This document shows positions 1 through 5,675 of a stretch of DNA of 10,535 nucleotides, one piece after another. Location of the stretch: the NCBI RefSeq assembly GCF_002455975.1, contig NZ_DKLM01000070.1, forward strand, positions 58,140 through 68,674. Reading direction: 5' to 3'. How positions within the stretch are numbered: position 1 is the first letter of the stretch; each line of letters opens with the position of its first letter. Below the pieces are notes generated by a model. It had not been told where the DNA came from, ran no database searches, and saw nothing but the letters and a program-made list of their open reading frames with translations. The position numbers were made by a program, and so were the translations under genes. This DNA comes from Clostridium sp. UBA6640. Lineage in GTDB: Bacteria > Bacillota > Clostridia > Clostridiales > Clostridiaceae.

Positions 1-173
1 TTCATTATTAATCCTTAATTTTTAAGGTAGTTTATCTATAGAGTTATGGGCTTAGTTTTCATTGTAATATTTAGTAATAGGATATACATAGAATATGTAG
101 ACGGAAATATTATAACTTTAGAATAAATAATAGGAGTTTATGGGGGGGATTTATAAAAAAGTTAAAATTAGGA

Positions 174-202
174 TTGAAATGTATACTTTTTAGGTATACA
201 AT
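174..202 (+). promoter_or_regulatory. Probable sigma-A promoter of the ACAD-ETF-rubredoxin / flavodiiron operon
   Basis: TTGAAA (174-179) lies exactly 17 bp upstream of TACAAT (197-202). Each hexamer differs from consensus at one position. Transcription would start near 209. GTATAC hexamers sit inside the spacer, overlap the -10 element and lie at the start site, which suggests repression at this promoter. Weaker alternatives closer to the gene, such as TTTACA (254-259) with GATAAG (276-281), cannot be excluded. In that case the hexamers would lie upstream and could be activator sites. Confidence 0.42.
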
Positions 203-238
203 AAAGTTATACGGTTTAAGTATACTTTAAGGAATACA
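181..238. repeat. Tandem GTATAC-like hexamers at 13-bp steps, likely operator array
   Basis: The sequence shows GTATAC at 181, GTATAC at 194, TTATAC at 207 and GTATAC at 220, each exactly 13 bp after the last. A fifth, degenerate GAATAC at 232 is one base out of register. The sequence after several hexamers is also similar (TTTTTAG, TTTAAGG, ATTTAAG), so the unit is a degenerate 13-mer. The first two hexamers also form an inverted repeat, TGTATAC-N7-GTATACA. The array covers the predicted promoter, so it is best read as a binding site for an unidentified regulator that multimerises along DNA. Confidence 0.55.
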
Positions 239-327
239 TTTAAGTAGATAATTTTTACAAATAAAAGATAACTGGATAAGTTGATAAAATCAATACAGAA
301 TGATAGTTATGAACCGTGTTAATTAAA

Positions 328-334
328 GGGGAGG
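328..334 (+). promoter_or_regulatory. Strong ribosome binding site for the fusion gene
   Basis: GGGGAGG ends 7 nt before the ATG at 342, which fixes that start codon. Confidence 0.85.
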
Positions 335-341
335 TGCAGTT

Positions 342-2249
342 ATGTTTTTTAAAACTACAGAAGATCATGAAAATTTAAGAATGAGAATCAGAAAGTTTGC
401 TGAAGAGAAAATTAAGCCTATTGCATTTATGTTAGATGAGGAAAATAAGTTTCCTTCAGAAGAAATTAAAGAACTAGCTGATATGGGTATGATGGGGATT
501 CCATATCCCAAAGAATATGGTGGAGCAGGGCTGGATGTAATCAGCTATGCAATCGCTGTTGAAGAATTATCAAGAGTGGATGGTGGTACAGGTGTAATTC
601 TTTCTGCTCATACATCTTTAGGTGCATATCCAATTGCTGGTTATGGAACAGAAGAACAAAAACAAAAATATTTAGTTCCACTAGCAAAAGGAGAGAAAAT
701 TGGAGCATTTGGCTTAACTGAAGAGAATGCTGGAAGTGACGCTGGTGGTACTGAGACTACTGCTGTACTAGAAGGCGATTATTATATTTTAAATGGTGAA
801 AAAATCTTCATTACTAATGGTGGTGAGGCTGATATTTATATTGTTTTTGCAGTTACTACACCAGATATAGGTACTCGTGGTATTAGTGCATTTATTGTTG
901 AAAAAGGATGGGAAGGATTTACTTTTGGACAACATTACAACAAAATGGGTATTCGTTCTTCCGCAACTGCAGAACTTGTGTTCAATAATGTGAAAGTTCC
1001 TAAGGAAAATTTATTAGGTAAAGAGGGCGAAGGTTTCAAAATTGCCATGTTAACTTTAGATGGCGGACGTATTGGGATAGCATCACAAGCTCTTGGTATA
1101 GCGCAAGGTGCTTATGAAAATGCGTTAGAATATTCAAAAGAAAGAATTCAATTTGGTAAACCTATATGCCAACAACAGGCCATTTCTTTTAAATTAGCTG
1201 ATATGGCAACAAAGCTTAGAGCAGCTAGATTGCTTATTTATAGCGCAGCAGAGTTAAAAGAAAATCATGAACGTTATGGTATGGAAGCTGCTATGGCTAA
1301 ACAATACGCTTCTGACGTTTGTCTCGAGATTGTAAATGATGCACTTCAAATCTTTGGTGGAAGTGGATATTTAAAAGGTATGGAAGTTGAACGTGCTTAT
1401 AGAGATGCTAAGATTTGTACAATATATGAAGGAACTAATGAAATTCAACGTATAGTTATTGCTGCTAATATAATTGGTAAGATGCCAAAGACAGAAAGTA
1501 CAGGCAGAATTGCTAAAAAAGGACCTGCTACAGGTTATCGTAAGAAAGTTATCTTCAAAGATGGAACTGCTAAAGAAAAAGTTGATGCACTTGTAGAAGC
1601 ACTTAAAGTAGATGGATATGACTTTACAATAGGAATTCCTATAGACACTCCTATAGCTAAAGCTGAAAGAGTGGTAAGTGTAGGTCAAGGTATAGGTGCA
1701 AAAGAAAATATGAAACTTATAGAAGACTTAGCAGTTCAGGCTGGTGCAGCTATAGGTTCATCACGTCCAGTAGCTGAAACGCTTAAATATGTGCCAATAA
1801 ATCGTTATGTTGGTATGTCAGGTCAAAAATTCAAAGGAAATCTTTATATTGCTTGCGGTATTTCAGGCGCAGGTCAGCATTTAAAGGGTATAAAAGATGC
1901 TTCTACTATTGTTGCTATAAATATTGATGCAAATGCTAAAATATTTAAAAACGCAGACTATGGTATTGTTGGTGATTTAATGGATATACTACCAATACTC
2001 TCTGAAGCTTTAGATAATGGAGAAGCTAAGAAAGAAGCTCCACCAATGAAGAAAATTAAGAGAGCTGTTCCAAAGAAAGTTGCTCCAAGCTGGAAATATC
2101 ATGTATGTAATGGATGTGGTTATGAATACGATGCCGCTGTAGGTGATCCTGAAGGAGAAGTAAATCCAGGTACACTTTTCGAGAATTTACCTGAAGAATG
2201 GACCTGCCCTGCTTGTGGTGAAGAGAAAGATATGTTTATAGAAGTTTAG
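342..2249 (+). CDS. Acyl-CoA dehydrogenase / ETF-alpha FAD domain / rubredoxin fusion protein
   Basis: This is a three-part cytoplasmic redox protein of 635 residues. Residues 1-380 form a complete short-chain acyl-CoA dehydrogenase: flavin-site motif FGLTEENAGSDAGG (123-136), QFGKPI (270-275), FGGSGYLKG (338-346), and the probable catalytic base Glu363 in IYEGTNE. Residues about 402-560 match the C-terminal FAD-binding domain of ETF alpha: GSSRPVAE (472-479), GMSGQ (491-495), ACGISGAGQH (504-513). ETF alpha domain I and ETF beta are absent. After a Lys/Pro/Ala-rich linker (561-583), residues 584-635 form a rubredoxin with all four iron-binding cysteines (589, 592, 622, 625). From family knowledge the dehydrogenase interconverts acyl-CoA and 2-enoyl-CoA. 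I infer that electrons pass through both flavins to the rubredoxin iron, then to the flavodiiron protein encoded 54 bp downstream, although the reverse direction is possible. This is not the usual crt-bcd-etfBA butyrate locus. About half its arginine codons are CGT, unlike the fab genes. Domain calls are firm; acyl-chain specificity is unknown. Confidence 0.93.
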   Translation: MFFKTTEDHENLRMRIRKFAEEKIKPIAFMLDEENKFPSEEIKELADMGMMGIPYPKEYGGAGLDVISYAIAVEELSRVDGGTGVILSAHTSLGAYPIAGYGTEEQKQKYLVPLAKGEKIGAFGLTEENAGSDAGGTETTAVLEGDYYILNGEKIFITNGGEADIYIVFAVTTPDIGTRGISAFIVEKGWEGFTFGQHYNKMGIRSSATAELVFNNVKVPKENLLGKEGEGFKIAMLTLDGGRIGIASQALGIAQGAYENALEYSKERIQFGKPICQQQAISFKLADMATKLRAARLLIYSAAELKENHERYGMEAAMAKQYASDVCLEIVNDALQIFGGSGYLKGMEVERAYRDAKICTIYEGTNEIQRIVIAANIIGKMPKTESTGRIAKKGPATGYRKKVIFKDGTAKEKVDALVEALKVDGYDFTIGIPIDTPIAKAERVVSVGQGIGAKENMKLIEDLAVQAGAAIGSSRPVAETLKYVPINRYVGMSGQKFKGNLYIACGISGAGQHLKGIKDASTIVAINIDANAKIFKNADYGIVGDLMDILPILSEALDNGEAKKEAPPMKKIKRAVPKKVAPSWKYHVCNGCGYEYDAAVGDPEGEVNPGTLFENLPEEWTCPACGEEKDMFIEV

Positions 2250-2303
2250 TTTCTATAATAATTAAGCATAATAAAAGGTTTCTAGGTAAGGAGGATTTAA
2301 TCT

Positions 2304-3503
2304 ATGTATTGTGTTAGAAATATAACTGAGGATCTTTATTGGGTTGGAGGCAACGACCGTCGCCTTGCCCTTTTCGAAAATATTCACCCTATTCAAAAAG
2401 GGGTTTCATATAACTCTTATTTACTTTTAGATGAGAAAACAGTGCTATTCGATACAGTTGACTGGTCAATTTGCCGTCAATTACTTGAAAATGTTAAAGG
2501 ACTTCTTGGGGAGAGAACTTTAGATTATATGGTAATAAACCATATGGAGCCAGATCATGCTGCTTGCATTGAAGAAATTATTCTTCGTTATCCAAATGTG
2601 CAAATTGTATGTACTGAAAAAGCTGCTTTATTTATGCGTCAATTTGGCTTCCAAGTTGATGGAAAATTGATAGAGGTTAAAGAAGGAGACACAATGTCTT
2701 TTGGAAAACACAATGTTGTATTTGTGTCTGCTCCAATGATACATTGGCCAGAGGCTATGGTAACATATGATACTACTAATGGCGCATTATTCTCAGCTGA
2801 TGCTTTTGGTTCTTTTGGAGCATTAGATGGCAAGCTATTTAATGATGAAGTAAACTTTGATCGTGATTGGATTGATGATGCAAGAAGATATTATACAAAT
2901 ATCGTAGGTAAATATGGTCCTCATGTTCAAGCTCTTTTAAAGAAAGCAAGCACTATAGATATAAAAATTATATGTCCATTACATGGACCAGTATGGCGTA
3001 ATGATTTTGAATATTTACTAGGTAAGTATGATAAATGGAGTCGTTATGAACCAGAGGAAAAAGGTGTAATGATTGTTTATGGAACAATGTATGGCAATAC
3101 AGAAGCAGCTGCTAATGACTTAGCAACAAGACTAGTGAAAAAAGGAATAACTAATGTAGTTATGTATGATGTTTCAAAAACTGATGTTTCTTATTTGATT
3201 TCTGAAACATTTAAATATAGTCATATAGTCCTTGCTTCAGTAACTTATAATTTAAACATTTATCCACCAATGCTAAATTATATAATGGATATGAAAGCAT
3301 TAAATCTTCAAAAACGTACATTTGCTCTTATTGAAAACGGCTCATGGGCACCTCAATCTGGAAAGTTAATGCGTGAACTTTTAGATGAGATGAAAGAGAT
3401 GACTATTTTAGACAGCGATATGACAGTAAGTTCTAGTATGAAAGAAGAGGATGGAGATTCAATGGATGCCATTGTTGATAGCATTATTGAATCAATGAAA
3501 TAA
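2304..3503 (+). CDS. FprA-family (A-type) flavodiiron protein, O2/NO reductase
   Basis: This cytoplasmic flavodiiron protein of 399 residues is full length for class A. The N-terminal metallo-beta-lactamase-like domain (1-250) has every expected diiron ligand: H80, E82, D84 and H85 in HMEPDH, then H147, D166 and H227. The flavodoxin domain (about 254-399) starts with the FMN phosphate loop TMYGNTE (261-267). Family members take electrons, usually from rubredoxin, and reduce O2 to water or NO to N2O; clostridial homologues are mostly O2 reductases. AAGGAGG (2288-2294) sits 9 nt before the ATG. No terminator separates it from the fusion gene, and a strong one follows it, so the two are probably cotranscribed. 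The neighbouring rubredoxin domain is its obvious electron donor candidate. There is no rubredoxin or NADH oxidoreductase extension of its own. Arginine codons are mostly CGT. Whether O2 or NO is the main substrate cannot be read from the sequence. Confidence 0.95.
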   Translation: MYCVRNITEDLYWVGGNDRRLALFENIHPIQKGVSYNSYLLLDEKTVLFDTVDWSICRQLLENVKGLLGERTLDYMVINHMEPDHAACIEEIILRYPNVQIVCTEKAALFMRQFGFQVDGKLIEVKEGDTMSFGKHNVVFVSAPMIHWPEAMVTYDTTNGALFSADAFGSFGALDGKLFNDEVNFDRDWIDDARRYYTNIVGKYGPHVQALLKKASTIDIKIICPLHGPVWRNDFEYLLGKYDKWSRYEPEEKGVMIVYGTMYGNTEAAANDLATRLVKKGITNVVMYDVSKTDVSYLISETFKYSHIVLASVTYNLNIYPPMLNYIMDMKALNLQKRTFALIENGSWAPQSGKLMRELLDEMKEMTILDSDMTVSSSMKEEDGDSMDAIVDSIIESMK

Positions 3504-3522
3504 TTTTTTAAAATATATATTT

Positions 3523-3564
3523 AAGATCAACTTATGGATTAGCCTCATAAGTTGATCTTTTTTT
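3523..3564 (+). terminator. Strong intrinsic terminator after the redox operon
   Basis: A perfect 14-bp stem (3523-3536 with 3546-3559; arms AAGATCAACTTATG and CATAAGTTGATCTT) closes a 9-nt loop and runs into seven T residues (3558-3564). It lies 20 bp after the flavodiiron stop codon and separates that operon from the fatty-acid cluster. The stem has few G in its lower part, but its length and clean T tract make termination on the + strand very likely. Confidence 0.93.
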
Positions 3565-3766
3565 ATAAAAGAAGTTTTAAATTTGATAAATATCATATCT
3601 TTTGAGCATTATATTTATATAATCATAGAAGTTATACATCATGTGATTTTATAAGTATTGGAATAGCTAAGATTTTTCAACAAACCCACGTTATTTTAAA
3701 GTGCATTTTGCATTATCAATTATGGATTTAAAATATATATTTCATAATTGTTATATTAAAAAAATA
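3565..3766. other. Non-coding spacer between the two operons
   Basis: This AT-rich stretch of about 200 bases shows no credible reading frame. It holds an imperfect palindrome TGATA-AA-TATCA (3584-3595). It also has a small inverted repeat CAATTATG / CATAATTG (3717-3724 and 3743-3750), preceded by GTGCATTTTGCATT (3701-3714). The latter resembles the AATTGTGCATT repeats between acpP and fabK. No second promoter with acceptable spacing was found here. Confidence 0.6.
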
Positions 3767-3795
3767 TTGACATAAAATAATTATAAGTTTATACT
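3767..3795 (+). promoter_or_regulatory. Near-consensus sigma-A promoter of the fab operon
   Basis: A perfect TTGACA (3767-3772) is 17 bp upstream of TATACT (3790-3795). The start site should fall near 3802, giving a leader of about 40 nt before the regulator gene. The last base of the -10 element is the first base of operator 1, so repressor binding would block RNA polymerase directly. Confidence 0.88.
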
Positions 3796-3823
3796 TTGAT
3801 TATCAAAATATTTGAATATCAAA
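3791..3823. promoter_or_regulatory. Two tandem FabT-type operators over the transcription start
   Basis: Box 1, TTTGATTATCAAA (3795-3807), is a perfect palindrome around a central T; matching bases extend it to 3791-3811 with one mismatched pair. Box 2, TTTGAATATCAAA (3811-3823), has one mismatched pair. Their centres are 16 bp apart. The motif agrees with the FabT operator known from streptococci and lactococci (TTTGA, 3-base centre, TCAAA), and the first gene of the operon encodes a FabT-like protein. Autoregulation of the whole fab operon is therefore the straightforward reading. Confidence 0.85.
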
Positions 3824-3842
3824 ATAAAGGAAGTAGAAAAAT

Positions 3843-4292
3843 ATGAAACAATCTTCTTTAAAAAAGCATGTATTAAATGAATTATTAGTTCAAACTTTTA
3901 ATGACATTTTAAAAATAGAACAAAAAGCATTAGCAGAAAGTGTTTTAAAGGATTTATCTATAACTGAAACACATACCATTGAAGCTATAGGTATGTATGA
4001 GGTTAAAACTATGAGTGAAGTTGCACAAAGTTTAAAAATAACTGTAGGAACTTTAACTACAGCAATAAATAAGCTTGTAAAAAAGGGATATGTTGAAAGA
4101 AATAGATGTGAAGAAGATAGAAGATCTGTAAAGATAAAATTAACTAGAAAAGGTAAGCTTGCTTATAGAATACACGAAAGATTTCATCATGAGATGATAA
4201 AAGCTAGCATTGAAGGGCTTTCACAGGAAGAAGAAGATGTTTTAATTAGGTCCCTAGAAAAGCTTAATGAATTTTTTAAATCTAAATATTAG
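3843..4292 (+). CDS. fabT: FabT-like MarR-family repressor of fatty-acid synthesis
   Basis: This DNA-binding regulator of 149 residues is the usual MarR length. Residues about 40-105 form the winged helix: SITETHTIEAIG (39-50), a probable recognition helix around TVGTLTTAINKLVKKGYVER, and a wing with DRRSVKIKLTRKG. The flanking N- and C-terminal helices should form the dimer. In streptococci FabT represses fab genes and binds DNA more tightly with long-chain acyl-ACP as corepressor. Here it heads the fab operon, two matching operators cover the promoter, and acpP lies two genes downstream, all fitting feedback autorepression. AAAGGAAG (3826-3833) lies 9 nt before the ATG. All arginine codons are AGA or AGG. 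A generic MarR protein with another ligand is possible, but position plus operator make FabT the best assignment. Confidence 0.88.
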   Translation: MKQSSLKKHVLNELLVQTFNDILKIEQKALAESVLKDLSITETHTIEAIGMYEVKTMSEVAQSLKITVGTLTTAINKLVKKGYVERNRCEEDRRSVKIKLTRKGKLAYRIHERFHHEMIKASIEGLSQEEEDVLIRSLEKLNEFFKSKY

Positions 4293-4314
4293 ACTTTATG
4301 AACGGAGGTTAATA

Positions 4315-5301
4315 ATGAAAAACGTTCAAATTCTAGGTACAGGAAGCTATGTACCAAACAACTTAGTAACTAATGATATGTTGTCTCAATATGTAGAAAC
4401 TAGTGATGAATGGATAGTTAGTAGAACTGGAATTAAAACTAGATACATATCTAAAGATGAAACTACAACAGAGCTCGCTGTAAATGCAGCTAAGTTGGCA
4501 TTACAAGATAGTAATACAACAGCAGAAGAAATAGATTTAATTATAGTTGCTACAATAACACAAGATACATTAACACCCTCAACAGCTTGTAATGTTCAAG
4601 CGGCAATAGGTGCTAAAAATGCTATGGCATTTGATATATCTTCAGCTTGTAGTGGTTTTATATATGGTATAGATATTGCAAGCCAATTTATAAAAAATGG
4701 TACTTACAAAAAAGCTTTAGTTATAGGAGCAGAAGTATTATCAAAGATAATTGATTGGAGCGATAGAAGTACTTGTGTGCTTTTTGGAGATGGTGCTGGT
4801 GCAGTAGTAATTGCCACAAGTGATGAAGCTTGTATAACTTCTATTCAATGTAGGGCTGATGGTAGCAAAGGAGAATCACTAACTTGTTCTGCTGTAGATT
4901 TAAAGAATATATATAGTGATGGTACTAAAGATTTTCACGATAAAGTTGTAATGAATGGCAAGGATATATTTAAATTTGCTGTAGCTGTATTAGAAAAATC
5001 CATAGAAAGAATTTTAATAGAAAACAATCTTAATATTGATGATATAGACTATATTGTACCTCATCAAGCTAATTTTAGAATAATTGAAGCAGTATCTAAA
5101 AGAAAAAATTATGATATTAATAAATTTTATATGAATTTAAGTAAGTATGGCAATACTTCAAGTGCAAGTATTATATTAGCACTTGATGAACTAAATAAAA
5201 AAAATTTACTTAAAAAAGGAAACAAAATTATTATCATAGGATTTGGTGGAGGCCTTACCTATGGTAGTGCATTAATAAATTGGAATAAGGCATCTAAATA
5301 A
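4315..5301 (+). CDS. fabH: Beta-ketoacyl-ACP synthase III (FabH)
   Basis: FabH starts fatty-acid synthesis by condensing an acyl-CoA primer, normally acetyl-CoA, with malonyl-ACP to give acetoacetyl-ACP in the cytoplasm. The 328-residue protein has the thiolase fold and the full catalytic triad: Cys112 in SSACSGF, His250 in VPHQAN, and Asn280 in KYGNTSSA. The glycine-rich end GFGGGLTYGSAL (309-320) is typical. I chose the ATG at 4315 because GGAGG (4304-4308) lies 6 nt upstream. An in-frame ATG at 4267 would add 16 residues inside the regulator gene and has no binding site. The gap to the regulator is 22 bp, so they are cotranscribed. Primer choice (straight or branched) cannot be told reliably from the sequence. 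Confidence 0.96.
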   Translation: MKNVQILGTGSYVPNNLVTNDMLSQYVETSDEWIVSRTGIKTRYISKDETTTELAVNAAKLALQDSNTTAEEIDLIIVATITQDTLTPSTACNVQAAIGAKNAMAFDISSACSGFIYGIDIASQFIKNGTYKKALVIGAEVLSKIIDWSDRSTCVLFGDGAGAVVIATSDEACITSIQCRADGSKGESLTCSAVDLKNIYSDGTKDFHDKVVMNGKDIFKFAVAVLEKSIERILIENNLNIDDIDYIVPHQANFRIIEAVSKRKNYDINKFYMNLSKYGNTSSASIILALDELNKKNLLKKGNKIIIIGFGGGLTYGSALINWNKASK

Positions 5302-5324
5302 AAAGATTATATGGAGGAATAAAA

Positions 5325-5558
5325 ATGACATTTGAAAAAGTTAAAAAAATAATAGCAGATCAATTAGGATTAGAAGAGGCAGAGGTAACATTAAATTCAA
5401 CTTTTAGTGATGATCTAGGAGTAGATTCATTAGAACTATTTGAGGTAATTATTTCATTAGAGGAGGAATTTAATATAGAAATTCCTAATGAAGAAATAGA
5501 AGATATAAAAGATGTTAAAGGTATTGTTGATTACATTGAAAAAAAGATAAATAATTAA
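5325..5558 (+). CDS. acpP: Acyl carrier protein
   Basis: This small acidic protein of 77 residues carries growing acyl chains on a phosphopantetheine arm. The attachment serine is Ser35 in the GVDSLEL motif. The three main helices and the acidic recognition helix 2 (ELFEVIISLEEEF) are evident, and the length is normal for a bacterial ACP. GGAGG (5313-5317) lies 7 nt before the ATG. It is 23 bp downstream of fabH and followed by an unusual 117-bp gap with hairpins before fabK. Acyl-ACP is also the expected corepressor of the FabT-like regulator at the head of this operon. Its place inside a fab operon supports a fatty-acid rather than polyketide role. Confidence 0.97.
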   Translation: MTFEKVKKIIADQLGLEEAEVTLNSTFSDDLGVDSLELFEVIISLEEEFNIEIPNEEIEDIKDVKGIVDYIEKKINN

Positions 5559-5565
5559 TATGTAT

Positions 5566-5591
5566 AGCTTCTCAGTTATAACTGAGAAGCT
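5566..5591 (+). terminator. Perfect palindrome after acpP; partial terminator or mRNA end stabiliser
   Basis: The 26 bases form a perfect palindrome: 11-bp arms AGCTTCTCAGT and ACTGAGAAGCT around TATA. It begins 8 bp after the acpP stop. The following bases are TTCCACAATT, so a T tract is nearly absent and full termination is unlikely. It may instead act as a weak terminator or protect the 3' end of a processed acpP message, giving more ACP than downstream enzymes. The hairpin is certain as sequence; its role is inferred. Confidence 0.6.
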
Positions 5592-5592
5592 T

Positions 5593-5654
5593 CCACAATT
5601 GTACATTTTAAACTGTAAATTGTGCATTAAAAATTGTGGCAAAACCACAATTTT
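5593..5654 (+). repeat. AATTGT repeat cluster with alternative hairpins before fabK
   Basis: CACAATT occurs at 5594-5600 and 5646-5652, and its complement AATTGTG at 5618-5624 and 5632-5638. AATTGTACATT (5597-5607) and AATTGTGCATT (5618-5628) are direct repeats 21 bp apart. The best local hairpin is a 10-bp stem, AAAATTGTGG (5630-5639) with CCACAATTTT (5645-5654), looped by CAAAA. It ends 9 nt before the fabK GGAGG. Because the upstream CACAATT can pair with either AATTGTG copy, several hairpins exclude each other. This could be an attenuator-like element or a remnant of a dispersed intergenic repeat. Confidence 0.5.
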
Positions 5655-5675
5655 GCTTTTATAGGAGGAATAAAT

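Larger units (their letters stand above)
1..341. other. Gene-free upstream region of the redox operon
   Basis: I see no supportable gene in these 341 bases. The stretch is very AT-rich. It contains a small 6-bp inverted repeat (CCTTAA-TTT-TTAAGG, 13-27), a probable promoter (174-202), a 13-bp-periodic hexamer array (181-238), a short palindrome TTGAT-AAA-ATCAA (281-293) and the ribosome binding site of the first gene. A 17-codon reading frame at 140-193 has a weak, too-close Shine-Dalgarno and is not called. If the promoter assignment is right, the leader of the first mRNA is about 130 nt long. I do not recognise a known riboswitch in it. Confidence 0.7.

Noticed and set aside
13..27. CCTTAA-TTT-TTAAGG hairpin near the left edge as a terminator
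   Set aside because: The stem is only 6 bp, AT-rich, and has no adjoining T tract on either strand.
140..193. 17-codon reading frame (MGGIYKKVKIRIEMYTF) upstream of the fusion gene
   Set aside because: The TAGGAG is only 3 nt from the ATG, the frame overlaps the likely promoter, and it would end before the predicted transcription start.
342..2249. Frameshift or assembly artefact joining three separate genes
   Set aside because: The frame is continuous with plausible linkers, each domain is intact, and the domain order fits electron transfer; a natural fusion is more likely.
3584..3595. TGATA-AA-TATCA as an additional FabT operator
   Set aside because: The arms and centre spacing do not match the two good boxes at 3795-3823, and no promoter is associated with it.
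4267..4314. Upstream in-frame ATG for fabH giving a 344-residue protein
   Set aside because: It would overlap the regulator gene and lacks a binding site; the ATG at 4315 has GGAGG at ideal spacing and gives the normal FabH N-terminus and Cys112 numbering.
5593..5654. Short CACAATT/AATTGTG repeats as a CRISPR array
   Set aside because: The repeats are 7-11 bp, in both orientations and without uniform spacers; no cas gene is nearby.
5634..5675. Upstream in-frame ATG for fabK
   Set aside because: It lies within the hairpin sequence without a Shine-Dalgarno; the ATG at 5676 is preceded by GGAGG and matches FabK length.
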